This document shows positions 31,086-42,741 of a DNA stretch of 58,353 nt, piece after piece. Position numbers and translations under genes: made by a program. Every line of letters begins with the position of its first letter. The first letter of the stretch is position 1. The stretch comes from an uncultured bacterium (GTDB lineage: Bacteria > Patescibacteriota > Gracilibacteria > Absconditabacterales > Absconditicoccaceae). The stretch is taken from NCBI GenBank assembly GCA_946611795.1, contig CAMOEC010000055.1:1-58353 (forward strand), written 5' to 3'. The notes below the pieces were generated by a model. The model searched no databases and was not told where the DNA came from. It was given only the letters and a program-made list of their open reading frames with translations.

Positions 31086-34000
31086 AAACTCAGATAAGTT
31101 TATTTCTTGTTCTAATTTATTTCAATAAAAGTCTTCAACTGTAGCTTTTATTATATTATTGGTTGTTGAAAAGTTCGTAGCTTGTCCATTAAATTTATTA
31201 ATATTTCATCAATTTGTATCTGTAATAATTCAGTTTTTAACTCAAGAAATATTATCATCAAAGAGTAGTGTTACGTTAAATGATCAGTCTTCATTTTTTA
31301 TAACAGTACTTCATTCTTTATTAAAGTAAGGTACTTCTGTATCTTCAGATACAATATTAATTGATGTTGAAACAGATTTTGTAGCATTATTGTTATCTAT
31401 AGCTGTAATTCATAATGTATGATTTCAGTTTTCATAATTAGAGAGATCTATTTCTTTTGATCAGTAGATTTCTGTACTATTATCAATAAATGATTTTATA
31501 TTATCACCATCAAGAGTTATATTAATTTTTTTGATAGCAATAGGCGATTTTATAGAGTAAACAACATTATTTTTCTTAGCAAAAGTTTGTTTATTCTGTG
31601 GTCTTATAAAAGTTATTTCTATACTATCATTTGTTTGAGGTTCTCTTTCTTCACAGTAATTAGTTGGTTCTTCTACAAAGAGATTAGTATTTCAGCTCAT
31701 TGCTTGTTCTCTATGATATTTCTTTATATCTTCAAGGTCGTTATTTCCTGGCATAAAACTGTATGCTTGTATAAGATAACCTTTTTTTATTTGATCGTTA
31801 GGTGTAAGTGGACTTACTTTTCAATAACAAGATGTATCTATTTCTAATTCTGATACTGGTCATTCTACTTCTCATGGAATATGTCCATTAAATCACATAG
31901 TATCGATAATTAAATCAGCTGGCGTATTTTCTGCAGGAATTTTACCAGATATTTTTGAAATCTTTAAAGATACAACATCTCTTATAGGCATTTCTTCGTT
32001 TGAAAGATAATTGTTTTCAAGAAGAGATGATAAGAATGCTTTAATACTGTTTGCATGTATTGTACCTCAGAAAGCATTTCTATTCATGGCTGCCGCATTT
32101 GCATTACCAGCCCACATTAGAATAACTTTTGAAGGTGTATAAGCAGCTAACCATCAGTCTCTTGGACGAGATCATTTATCTGTTACTACATTTGATGTTC
32201 ATGTTTTTAATGCATAAGTTAATCACTTTACATTAAATTTTGTTGCCCAGGCTCAAATTCTGTTGCTAGGATCTGAGAGAATTTTCCACATTAAAGATAT
32301 AACTCATGCTGGTATAATATTATTTTTTTCTTCTACTTCTTTTTTATAAAGGATTTCTCAATTGTTATTCTTAATTTCTAATATAGGATTTATTTTAGCT
32401 GGTTTTTCTCTTGTTAGATTTGAATAAGCTTCAGCCATTTGTAACATACTTACTTCTCAGGCTCCAAGAGCAAGTGGATATCAGTATTCAATATTATTCT
32501 TAATTCATTCAAGTCATAAGCTTTGTAAGAAAGGTTTTGCTACTTCTTCTCATCATAGAGCTATAAATAATTTTACTGCAGGAATGTTTCTACTAAATCA
32601 TAAAGCCTTTTTTAGAGGTATTGGTCATTCAAAAGCTCAGTCTGCATTATGAGGAGTATCTTTACCAGCTTTGAATTCTATATCGTAGATAGGTGTATCG
32701 AGTGTTAATGGTAATTTTTCAAATCATAGTGCATAGATAAGAGGCTTTATTGATGATCATGATTGTCTAGGATTTCTTACCATATCATTCTGACCTTGAA
32801 TTTCATTATTGAAATAGTCTAATGATCAAACATATGCTAATACATCTCAGTTAGTTGTATCTGTATATAACATAGATCCATTAGTTGCTCAGTTTTCAAA
32901 GAATGAATTACCATTATTAATTAGTGCAGATTCTGCTAATTTTTGAATATTATAATCAAGAGTTGTTTTTACTATAAGTCATCATTCAGCAGTAATTCAA
33001 CTACCATATTCTTTTTCTAGAAGGTCTTTGATCCAAAAAACGAAGTGAGGAGCTTTTATGTCAAATGATTTCTTTTTAAATTCCATTGTAAGTGATTCTA
33101 AAAATGCATTTTTTAATTCTTCTTCAGTTATTTTTCCTTCTTCATATATTCTTCATAAAGCAAATTCTGCTCTTCAGTTAACATATTTTACATTATAAGT
33201 TTTTCATTCAACTGTAATAGTATTAGGGCAAAGTGATATTATAAATTTAATGAATGATTCACTTGTATTTTTATTTGAAAAATTAGCACCTTTAATCATG
33301 TCTCTATACTTAAGAAGAACATTTGATTTAATGTTTCATTCAAAAGGATATTCTTTTCAGTTTCAATCAGTAATTTTAAATATTCCCATAAGAGACTTTG
33401 ATTTATATGGGTCATATGTTGTAGGAGCTTTTGGTATTGCTGCTAATATAGCTGATTCTATAATATTTATGTCTTTTGCAGATTTTCAGAAGTATGTTTT
33501 ACTAGCGGCTTCTACTCAATAAGCATTATTTCCTAAAAATACATAGTTTAAATAAAGCTCAAGAATTTTTTCTTTCATTTTTTCTTTAACTTCTGAGCTA
33601 CTTAGATTTTTATTTTCAGCTTTAATTTGCTTTTGTAATACGTTATTTAATCTTTTTGCAAGGATTATTTGTTTTAATTTATAGTCAACCTTTTGTAAAA
33701 ATGTTCCTCAGAAAGGTCTTTTTAAATTCATAACGTTAGTAATTAATTGCTGTGTAATTGTTGATCCTCATCATGCATTTTGTCCTATCATTGTTTTAAA
33801 TCATGCTCTGAAAATTCATATAGGATCAAGTCCTTCATGTTCCCAAAATTTTTGATCTTCAACAGCAATAATAGCATCAATCATATGTTGATTTATGTCT
33901 GATAGTGGAACAAATTCTCTGTTTTCTGAAAATATTTTATATAATTCTTCTCAGTTTCTATCAGTGATAATTGTTGCTTGAGACATTGTCATATTTTTTA

Positions 34001-34196
34001 CTTCACTTACATCAGGAAGATCTTTAAGTATTCTTATTTGTATATAAGCAAAAGCTCAAGCTATTCATAGAAAAATAAGTGAACATAGAATTCATAGGAT
34101 TCGTTTTTTCCATTTTATTTCTCATTTTTCAGGTGAATTAAATGTTCTTGTTGTGAATTTTTTAGGTGTATATGCATATAAAGGATTTCTTTGCAT
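31083..34196 (-). CDS. Class A penicillin-binding protein (PBP1A-like)
   Basis: A 1037-residue bifunctional peptidoglycan synthase. A cytoplasmic tail and one transmembrane helix (about residues 35-60) come first. The glycosyltransferase domain has VEDQKFGEHEGLDP near residue 112 and GGSTITQQL. The transpeptidase domain has SGSSIKP near residue 478 (nucleophile Ser), SRN near 535 and KTGTS near 665. About 170 C-terminal residues form Ig-like beta domains (IKKINITLDGDNIKSF), more than in standard PBP1A. The largest synthetic wall enz  yme here; monocistronic. Confidence 0.94.
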
Positions 34197-34231
34197 AATA
34201 TAAATTTAACTTATAAAATATAATCTTACTT

Positions 34232-34259
34232 TTTATAGCTATTTATATGATGAAAACAA
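34232..34259 (-). promoter_or_regulatory. Putative promoter of the PBP gene
   Basis: Minus strand TTGTTT (34254-34259), 16-bp spacer, TATAAA (34232-34237), about 36 bp ahead of the ATG. Confidence 0.4.
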
Positions 34260-34275
34260 GGAGAATTATAATACG

Positions 34276-34302
34276 AAAAAGGAATACTTATCAAGTATTC
34301 CT
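34276..34302 (-). terminator. Terminator after the LysM-CHAP gene
   Basis: Ten-bp perfect stem AGGAATACTT/AAGTATTCCT, ATC loop, with a T-run on the minus strand, 25 bp after the gene's stop. Confidence 0.85.
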
Positions 34303-34327
34303 CTATATATAATTTACTAATTTTTTA

Positions 34328-35419
34328 TTATTGATATATATAACCAACGATATTAGGATTATTAATATTATCTATTCTTTGTGTTACGATAAATCTTCCT
34401 GCAAAGTTCATATCTTCAATAGTCATTTCTCAAGCTGATGAATTAACTGAAAGTACAATTCATACATGTCATGCTGAGCTTCTAAGATTTTTATATACAA
34501 CTATTGCTGAAGGTCTTGGTGTTTGTCCTACGCTAAATCCAGCTGCTTTTGCATTTGCATACCAATTAACTGCATTACCTCCAAATGGTCTATCTTGTTT
34601 ATTAGCACTAGTGTATTTGAATATATTTGGTGATTTAATAGCAGCATACCATGTACAATAACCAACTGCGAATCCGTTTGTTATTTTTGGATTATAATAC
34701 CATTGTTTTAGAATCTTAGATTTTCAAGTATTTCTAACTGCTGTTGAAGTAGTAGTATTTGTATTAGTATTACTTCTTGAATTATTATTAACAGTACTTG
34801 TTTTAGTAGTTGTCTTTTTAATTACTTTTGGTTTTATAACTTCATCTTTCGGAAGAACAGGTTGAGCTTTTTCTAATAATCAAATATCGTATGCTCTTTG
34901 TTCTGTAACATTAATGAATAATTCTTGTCAAGGATATAGCATTTCACTATCATCAGAGATGTAGTTTAATGTCATTAAGTCATCAATGTTTAGTCTATAG
35001 AATTCTGAAAATAATTTAAGACTCCATTCTTTTTTTACAACATAGAGAATTCATTCTTCGTTATCACTAACGATGAGTTTTTGTCATGGTTGTATAGAAT
35101 CTCATAATTTATTTAATTCTTTTAACTTTTTTTCAGGAACTCAAAATTCTTTAGAAATTTTTTCAATAGTATCTCATTCCTGAACTATATAATGAATGAT
35201 AGGAGTATCTCCTTCATCGTCAGTTGTAATATTTATATTATCTGGATTAATTCCAATTGTATCATCTTCACTTCATATGAAGTTTGGATTTACTTTTATC
35301 TTCTGATCTTCAATTGAATTTGAGAAAGCATCTGCTCTAACAACAATAATTGTAAATAAGAAGATAACTAAGCTTGTAAATAAAATTCTTGTTTTACTTA
35401 CTCTTGAATTTCTTGTCAT
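34328..35419 (-). CDS. Exported LysM-CHAP cell-wall hydrolase
   Basis: A 363-residue exported protein. N-terminal signal or anchor helix (about residues 12-28), then two LysM modules (YIVQEGDTIEKISKEFGV and YVVKKEGSLKLFSEFYRL) that bind peptidoglycan. A Thr/Asn-rich linker leads to a CHAP domain with GYCTWYAA (catalytic Cys), FGGNAVNWYANAKAAGF and SAGHVGIVLSV (catalytic His). CHAP enzymes are amidases or endopeptidases of the wall. It lies 18 bp downstream of tRNA-Ser on the same strand, so readthrough from the tRNA promoter is possible. Confidence 0.9.
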
Positions 35420-35437
35420 TAACTAGGATATCATAAA

Positions 35438-35527
35438 TGGCGGAGGGAGTGGGATTTGAACCCACGAACCGAGTGATCGGTTAACAGTTTTCAAGACTGC
35501 CGCATTCAACCGCTCTGCCATCCCTCC
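35438..35527 (-). tRNA. tRNA-Ser (UGA)
   Basis: Class II tRNA with acceptor GGAGGGA/UCCCUCC, anticodon loop CUUGAAA giving UGA (reads UCA), a long variable arm and GGGUUCAAAUCCC T-arm. CCA is encoded at the 3' end, unlike the other two tRNAs here. Confidence 0.95.
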
Positions 35528-35583
35528 ACTAAACAACAAATAGCACAACAATAATGTAGGGTTGAATGAGTTTTACGACTAGC

Positions 35584-35611
35584 AGTATATTTAAATGGTC
35601 TTGATTTTCAA
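35584..35611 (-). promoter_or_regulatory. Putative promoter of tRNA-Ser
   Basis: Minus strand TTGAAA (35606-35611), 16-bp spacer, TATACT (35584-35589), about 57 bp ahead of the tRNA 5' end. Confidence 0.5.
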
Positions 35612-35700
35612 GTGAAAAGTTATATATTGATTTTTAGTAGTTGATTAGTGTATTTTTTCAAAGAATGGATTGTTAAAAATTTAAATATATTTGATGTTTG

Positions 35701-36222
35701 ATGCGCTATATAGATAAATTAAAAGTTTTTTATCCTTTAGAAACATGAAAGGATAATAAAATACTTAGAGCATGATGAGAAAAAGTGACCAAATTTGATG
35801 ATGATTTGGAAGAATTTTCTGAAATATTAATGGATTTATTATGGGAATATGATGGAGTTTGATTGGCGGCTCCTCAAATTGGTAGAAATATTGCTGTTAT
35901 TTGAACGACTCAGTGGAAAAAAATGCCAAAATGAAAAAATGCAGATAAAGATTTTATTTGAGAAACAGTCTTGGTTAATCCTGTTATTGTTGAAAAATCA
36001 GATGAGTTACAAGAATCTGAAGAGGCTTGTCTTTCATTACCATGAGAACAATGATTTGTTGAAAGACATCAATGGGTTGTTGTAGAATATCAAGATATAA
36101 AATGAAAAAGTAAGAGGCAAAAATATAATTGATTTAATGCATGTGTTGTACAACATGAAATAGATCATTTGAATTGAATTTTGTTTACTGATAAAATGAT
36201 TAGAGAAAGTAAGAAAAAATAA
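35701..36222 (+). CDS. def: Peptide deformylase
   Basis: A 173-residue metallo-enzyme that removes the N-formyl group from new proteins. All three motifs are present: GVGLAAPQIG, EACLSLPG with the metal-binding Cys, and QHEIDHLNG with the two His ligands and catalytic Glu. About half of the motif glycines are TGA. Single-gene unit followed by a long bidirectional terminator. Confidence 0.96.
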
Positions 36223-36230
36223 TTATTTTA

Positions 36231-36280
36231 TAATAAAAAAAAGACAGTAGTTTTTTGTGAACTATTGCCTTTTTTTATTA
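36231..36280. terminator. Bidirectional terminator
   Basis: Long near-perfect hairpin, TAATAAAAAAAAGACAGTAG on the left pairing with CTATTGCCTTTTTTTATTA on the right, between convergent def and the nuclease gene. Confidence 0.85.
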
Positions 36281-36283
36281 CTT

Positions 36284-37297
36284 TTATTCAAAAGCTTTTA
36301 AATCTTCACATACTTTTCTAAAAGGACATGTTTTACATTTTTCTTCGTCTTGTGTACGAGAAAATGTTGTTGAAGATATTGGTTGATTTTTAAAAGGATC
36401 TTGATCTACTAAAAATGTTTTTTGAAAGTTTGTGTCTTGAATTATTAGTTTTATTATTTCATCAATATCTTCTTGTGTTATTTTTCCTCAATAGGTGTTT
36501 GTACTAGGAAGATATAGCTCATGTGATTCAATTTCATTATCTCATAATTCAGGACTTCTATTCTTTTTAAGAATAGTTTTTAGTGCGTATATTCTAAGTT
36601 GTTCTGGTATTCAAAATGAAGTTTCAGGCTCTTTACCTGTTTTCCAATCTAGAATAAGGTATTTATTATTACTAAATTTTATTCAGAAGTCTGGACTTGC
36701 CATTATTGAAATATCTTTTAATTCTGGAATTCAGCGTGTATCAACTCTCATTGATTCAAAATCGGGATTTTTAGGATTTTCGATGTATATAGGATATTTT
36801 AAATCAACATAATCTTTTATTTTTGAAACTCGTGGAGATTTGATGAAATTATCAAGATTTGTCCAAACTTTTTGTATAGTTTCTTCTAATTTATCATCTA
36901 TGTTTTCTCAATAGTAGTGTTCACATAATCATCCTCGTTCTCAAAATGCAGGTTCTTCAAATTTTCTATTTTTTGAATTATCAAAATCATAGTGCATTTC
37001 TTCAGCTATACCTTCTTTTATTTTATTAATATTTTCAGTTGTATCTTCATTATTCTTAAGAAGATTAAGATAGTCAGAGATGAGATAATGTGTTTTTTCT
37101 CCTATCCACATTTCTAATGTTTTTAATTTTTTGTTAATAACTCATGTTTCTCGGAGTTTTTGGTCTATTTTTTTTAAGGAAAAAGTATAGTAATTCAGAA
37201 AATATTTTTTTTCACAATATTCAAGTGTTGATATTCTTGTATGAGATCGACTTAATTTATTTGTTTTACGGTGTCTGTTATGGAAGTTTCTATACAT
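36284..37297 (-). CDS. PD-(D/E)XK nuclease with Fe-S cluster cysteines (RecB/AddB-Cas4-like)
   Basis: A 337-residue protein. SRSHTRISTLEYCEKKYFLNY near the N-terminus supplies the first Cys. YLILDGKTGKEPE carries the D...K pair of PD-(D/E)XK nucleases. C..CPFRKVC at the C-terminus completes a four-Cys set typical of the 4Fe-4S domains of AddB and Cas4. Likely role is DNA end processing in recombination or repair. No Cas genes or CRISPR array are present, so a CRISPR adaptation role has no support here. Confidence 0.85.
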
Positions 37298-37432
37298 TTT
37301 CCGCAATTAAAGGATAAATATTTATATACTTTTAGTATTGTTTTTAATAAAAGCAAGAGCATTTTTTTTAAAAGTACTTGTAAATTAGTTTTAAATTTAT
37401 AAATAAGAATTGTTATAAATAAATTGTTAAAG
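37298..37432 (+). other. Leader region of the ATP synthase operon
   Basis: AT-rich 135-bp gap between divergent genes; it must contain the atp promoter. Candidate TTGTAA and TATAAA hexamers exist near 37379 and 37400 but their spacing is poor, so I name none. Confidence 0.35.
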
Positions 37433-38299
37433 ATGGATATTATTAGTGATTTTTTATTGAAAGTTCCTGGTTATGTCGATCTCCTAATAGAGTGGTTTTT
37501 GAATCTACCAATGCCATTACTAAGAGGAGAATTTTTTTTGCTTTTATTGATAATATTTTTTGCATTAATTTATTATCTTTTTAAGTCAGATAAATTATTT
37601 TTATATTATGGAAAGCGTTTTATTCTGCTTTTTGAATTGTGATTTGAGAAAATTTATTGATTCTTTGATGATATTTTATGAGAATCTCAGAAATTTTGGG
37701 TAAAGTCTTTTGTAATTTGAATATTTTTTGTAATACTTTTTTCTAATTTATTGTGATCTCTTGTTGATTTTTTGAATACGATGTTTCCATGATTAGATGA
37801 GTATATAATAGCTCCAACAACAGATGCTAATTTTAATGTAGCAATGGCATTTATAGTTGTTGTTTTAATGCTTTATCTTCAGTGGAAAAAATTTGGTTCT
37901 TTTAAATTTATTTATAGTTATTTACCAATATTTTGAAAGAATATTATATCTGTTGATAGAGAATGAAAATCTGCCTGGGTTTATTATCCTCTTTGGATTT
38001 TTGTAAAAATCTTTGATATTATTATTTCAATGTTTGTTTGAGTTCTTGATATTATATGAAATATAGCAAAAGTTATTTCTTTGTCATTTAGGTTAACTTG
38101 AAATATGATGTCAGGAACAATTCTTTTGGGGATGTTGGTTATAGGAATGAATTCTTTAACGAGTAGTATTTCTTGAGCAGAATTTCCTATATTATTCCCT
38201 TTAATTGTTGTTTTACAGTGATTATTAGTTGCTGTAATTCAGGCTTTTGTTTTTGCTCTTTTGACTGCAATTTTTATAAAAGTTGCTACTGAAGAATAG
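37433..38299 (+). CDS. atpB: ATP synthase F0 subunit a
   Basis: A 288-residue polytopic membrane protein that forms the ion half-channels against the c ring. SLSFRLTGNMMSG near residue 222 contains the essential Arg. VVLQGLLVAVIQAFVFALLTAIFI marks the last helices. Start at ATG 37433; the track extends three codons to a TTG. First gene of the eight-gene atp operon, 25 bp before atpE. Confidence 0.95.
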
Positions 38300-38324
38300 T
38301 CTTTTATCCTATTATTATATATTT

Positions 38325-38780
38325 ATGAGTACATTAGGTCTTGTATGAGCGTGACTAGCTGTAGGTTTATGATGAATTTGAGCTGGTTTTTGAGAAGCTC
38401 TGATATGAGCTGCAGCAATGGATGCTATTTTGAGAAATCCTGATTTTAAGTGAAAAATTATGATTTTTATGATTCTTTTTATAGCATTGGATGAAACAGT
38501 TGCAATCTATTGATTAATTATTGCGTTACAGATTCTTTGAGTAGATCCTGCAAGTATGGCTAACCCTCATATGTATTTAGCTGCTTGATTAGCTGTTGGT
38601 TTACCTTGATTAGCTGTTGGTATTTGAGAAGGTTATGTTGCAAAAACAGCTGTTGAAAATATTGGTAAAAATCCTGAGTTGAGTTCTACTTTTATGATTT
38701 ATACTATTCTTGGTATGGCATTAGTAGAATCAGCTGCAATCTATTGATTAGTGGTAGCGTTTAATTTGATATGAGCATAA
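38325..38780 (+). CDS. atpE: ATP synthase F0 subunit c, tandem-duplicated, two-carboxylate type
   Basis: A 151-residue proteolipid, about twice the usual c subunit, with four helices forming two homologous hairpins. Hairpin 1 has GIGAGFGEAL (Glu24) and ALDETVAIYG (Glu57). Hairpin 2 has GLAVGIGEGY (Glu102) and ALVESAAIYG (Glu135). In each, the first Glu stands where Na+-type c subunits have Gln, and ET/ES...Y follows the second. This is the two-carboxylate Na+ site described in Fusobacterium. Both sites look intact, unlike V-type proteolipids. Over 20 TGA glycines hide it from the standard code. Confidence 0.95.
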
Positions 38781-38805
38781 TTTTATCTTTTTTGTTATTC
38801 AGATT

Positions 38806-39294
38806 ATGGATATCCATGTTGATTTAGTTCTTGCTTGAATAATAAACTTTTTGGTTCTTGTTTTTCTTTTTAGAAAATTATTGGGAGATAAAATTGTTCA
38901 ACAGGTAGAAGAAAGAAAGGCAATGTTGGAAAAGTTAAAAAAGGCTGATGATGAATATAAGAAAATGATTGAGTTTGCTAGAAAGGAATCAGATTTAATT
39001 ATATCTAAAGCCGAAAGAAAGAAAAATGATTTGATTCATGAAGCTCATTTGATAGCTCAAGAAGAAAAATCAAAGATTATTAAGGAAGGACAATATAAAG
39101 TTGAATTAATGAAAGCTGATGCTCGTCGTGAAAATGAAAAGTTGGAAAAACAATTAAAAGGAGAGTGGGTTGATTCTGTTAAAGAAACTTCTAAGAAAGT
39201 TGTAAAGAGATTATTAAAACATGAAAAAGAATTATCTGACGATTATTTTTGAGTTTTGGTTGAGGATTTACAAGATCGTAATAAGGTTTTTTAG
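38806..39294 (+). CDS. atpF: ATP synthase F0 subunit b
   Basis: A 162-residue peripheral-stalk protein. One N-terminal transmembrane helix (LVLAGIINFLVLVFLFRKLLG) is followed by a long Lys/Glu-rich helix, the coiled-coil dimer region. Sequence after the membrane is poorly conserved, as usual for b subunits; position between atpE and atpH settles the identity. Confidence 0.9.
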
Positions 39295-39309
39295 ATTGAA
39301 GTGTTTTTT

Positions 39310-39762
39310 ATGAATAAAGATGTTGTATTAGAATCATTATTAAATGATAAAGATGTTTATAAAACACTTGATTATTTACGTGTTGTTCTTTTCTTGTTAA
39401 GAAAATATTGAAGAAAATTATTATTGCCTGAATATATAAAAGAAATTGAAAAAATTAATAAAGATGTTGTTGATTTGATATATCTTTTAGAAGGTATAAA
39501 GTTATTGAACATAAAGGATCTTTCAAGATTTATTCGTGAGTTGAAGGTTCAAGTTGAAAAAAAATATTTGGATTTTACTTTATATTCAAATGATGAATCA
39601 ACAATTGAGCCCTTAAAGAATTTTTTGGAAAAAAAGTTTTGAAAGGAATCCCATTTGGTGTTTGAAAAGATTCCGTCAGATAATTTAACTGTTTTAATGA
39701 AAGGTCATGGGTATTTATTTGATAGATCTTTAGAAAGTGATATAGATAAGTTATTAGAATAA
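39310..39762 (+). CDS. atpH: ATP synthase F1 subunit delta
   Basis: A 150-residue protein in the operon slot of delta, between b and alpha. It has the right length for a reduced delta (usual about 175), a helical N-terminal part, and a C-terminal beta region (SDNLTVLMKGHGYLFDRSLESDIDKL) that resembles the delta C-terminus. Divergent, so the assignment rests partly on context. Confidence 0.75.
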
Positions 39763-39792
39763 TATTATTTACTATTTAATGTTTAGAATAAA

Positions 39793-41301
39793 ATGTCTGT
39801 TATTCAAGATTTGTTAGGACAAATTGAACAATGAATAAATCAAGCTCAGCTTAATGATGATTTTTTGAAGAGATGAGAAATTTTGGAATTAAAGGATTGA
39901 GTTGCTACAGTTGTTTGACTTGATTCTGTGATGTTCTCTGAGATAGTTGTATTTGATAATGGCGTTAAATGATTAGTTTTGGATTTATCTGTAGATTGAG
40001 TTGGTGTCCTTGTTCTTTGAGATTATTCAACTTTAAAACAGTGAGATTCTGTTCTTTCAACATGACGTGTTTTTAGTGTATGAGTATGAATGGAATACTT
40101 ATGAAGAGTTTTAAACTGAATTTGAGAACCAATTGATTGATGAAAAGATATAAAACCAAAGCAATATTGATTAGTTGAAAAAATTGCTCCTTGAGTAATT
40201 ACTAGAAAATCAGTTAATGTTCCTTTGGAAACATGAATAAAATCAATTGATGCTATGGTTCCTATTTGAAGAGGACAGAGAGAATTAATTATTGGTAACA
40301 GACAAACTTGAAAAACAACAATAGCAACAGATACTATTTTGAATCAAAAGGGAAAAGATGTTTATTGTATCTATGTAGCAATTGGTCAAAAAGAATCAAA
40401 AGTTAGAAGAATTGTTGAAATGTTGAGAGATAAGTGAGCAATGGAATATACTATAGTTGTAAATGCTCCTATTTCTGATCCAGCTGTTGTTCAATATATT
40501 GCTCCATATGTATGATGTGCTTTATGAGAATATTTTATGGAGAACTGAAAAGATGCATTAATTATTTATGATGATCTTTCTAAACATGCTGTTGCATATA
40601 GAGAAGTTTCTCTTCTTTTAAGAAGACCTCCTGGAAGAGAGGCTTATCCTTGAGATGTTTTTTATCTTCATTCAAAGTTATTGGAGAGAGCTGCAAGGGT
40701 TCAACCTGAATGGTGAGGATGAAGTTTAACAGCTTTACCTATTATTGAGACATTAGATTCTGATATTTCAGCATATATTCCTACAAATGTAATATCTATT
40801 ACAGATTGACAGATTTTTTTGGAAACAGATCTTTTCAATTCTTGATTTAAACCAGCTATTGATGTTGGATTCTCTGTTTCAAGAGTATGAGGTTCTGCAC
40901 AAACTAAAATAATGAAGAAAGTTGCTGGTAGATTAAGATTAGAATTAGCAACATATAACGAATTAGCTAGTTTCTCTCAATTTGCTTCTGATTTGGATGT
41001 TTCAACAAGAAGAAAATTGGATAATGGTGCTAAGTTGATGGAAATGTTGAAACAAACAAATGACTCACCTATTCCTTTTTATAAACAGGCTGTTTTAATT
41101 TATATGTGAATTAATGGTTATTTTGAGAAGGTACCAGTTGAAAATATTTCACAGATAGAGAAGTCTATTTATCAAAAAATGGATACAACATATTCTTCAC
41201 TTACTGATGATATTAAGGAAAAGAAGGATTTAACTCCTGAGATAGAATCAAGTATTAAAAAACTGATTTCAGAGGTATTGAAGGAAAATTGATATAATTA
41301 G
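39793..41301 (+). CDS. atpA: ATP synthase F1 subunit alpha
   Basis: A 502-residue non-catalytic nucleotide-binding subunit. [18 protein letters not shown] near residue 165 is the Walker A region with the Gly as [24 protein letters not shown] and [14 protein letters not shown] are alpha signatures, including the Arg finger region. Length is normal. No CGA or CGG codons seen. Confidence 0.97.
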
Positions 41302-41323
41302 TTTTATTTAGTGGTTTTGATTT

Positions 41324-41803
41324 ATGTTGTTAAAGATTCATACAGTACATTGAGTTATTTTTGATTGAGAAGTGGAGAGAGTTGAATTACCAACGAAAGT
41401 TGGAGTACTTTCAATTTTGCCACATCATAATCCTTTAACAGCAATGATTATTCCTGGTATTGTGAAGTTTATACCTACGGAAAAAAGGAAAAGTGAATTT
41501 TTAGCTGATACTGAGTTCCTTTTTGAAGATGAAAAAATAACAATTGCTGTTTGAGAAGGAACTATTTATACTGATTGAACAGCTGTTATATTATTCGTGG
41601 CTTCTGCTACAGTTAATTTGAAATCAGATCGTGAGTCTTTGTTGGAAATGAAGAAAAATCTTGAGGAACAAATTAAGGAGATAAAAGCGAGTTGAAAATC
41701 TGATGAAATTGAAAGAGCTTATTTGAATCTTCAAAAATTGACTGCTGATATGGAGCTCTTAAAGATTAAAGAGAGAAAATGATGAAAGATAATACGTAAA
41801 TAG
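41324..41803 (+). CDS. atpC: ATP synthase F1 subunit epsilon, in unusual position
   Basis: A 159-residue protein. LKIHTVHGVIFDGEVERVELPTKVGVLSILPHHNPL is the epsilon beta-sandwich, and the C-terminal half is the two-helix regulatory arm, longer than average. In most bacteria atpC ends the operon after atpD; here it lies between atpA and atpG. Track shows only the middle as an ORF. Spacing of 22 bp on both sides. Confidence 0.92.
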
Positions 41804-41824
41804 TTTTACTTAATTGGTTTATTT

Positions 41825-42715
41825 ATGGCAAATTTAAAACAGGTAAGAACAAGAATAAAATCAGTTAAGAATCTTCAAAAGATTGTTAAGGCTTTGGAGA
41901 TTGTTTCTACTGTTAAATTGCAAAAATTGAAATGAGTAATCGTTTCTTATAAAGATTTTATGCAAAGTTTTTTGGAAGTCTTAAAAGTTGTAATTAAAGA
42001 AGTAAATCTTTTTGATTTTGATGAAAAATCATGGGATCCAAAATGAAGGAGATTGTTAATCGTTGTTACATGAGATAAATGATTATGTTGAAGTATAAAT
42101 TCAAGAATATTCAAAAGAATGGAAAAAAATTATTGACAAGCAAAAGACAATGTAGACATCTTTGTTATTTGAAAAAAGTGAGTAGAGTATTTTGTAAGAA
42201 ACTGATGGAATGTTGTTGGTTCTGCTATTATCTCTGATAAGGTTTTATTGGCTGAAATTAATCCTATTTCTGCATTCATTAAAGAAGCTTTAGAAGCGAA
42301 AAAATATTCAAAGATTAAGGTATATTTCAATTTTTATAAAACAACGATGAATCAGGTATTGACCAGATTTAAACTTTATCCTTTAGATGAAGAGAGTTTT
42401 GAATCGTTTCTTGAAAATCTTTGATTAAAAATGGATTTGCTTGAAGATATTAATGATAAATATTTAATGGTTGAACCAGATATAGATACTTTTAGATTTG
42501 ATTTTATGCAGCTTCTTATAAGGACAATTATTTTTTCTGCTGTTATCCATAATAAGACAACGGAATATGCTGCTAGAATGATGGCAATGAAAAATGCTAA
42601 AGATAATTGTAACGATTTGCTAGTTAACTTGAATTTGTTGTATAATAAGACCCGTCAATATAAGATTACTCAGGAAATTACTGAGATAGTTAGTGCAAGT
42701 ACAGCGATTGATTAA
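41825..42715 (+). CDS. atpG: ATP synthase F1 subunit gamma
   Basis: A 296-residue central-stalk protein. MANLKQVRTRIKSVKNLQKIVKALEIVSTVKL is the conserved N-terminal helix, GDKGLCGSINSRIF is the Rossmann-like segment, and the C-terminal TRQYKITQEITEIVSAS helix closes the coiled coil. Normal length and good conservation. Confidence 0.96.
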
Positions 42716-42741
42716 TATATTTTATTATTATTTATGAAAAG

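Noticed and set aside
36284-37297. Cas4 of a CRISPR system
   Set aside because: No CRISPR array or other cas gene; RecB/AddB-like nuclease fits as well.
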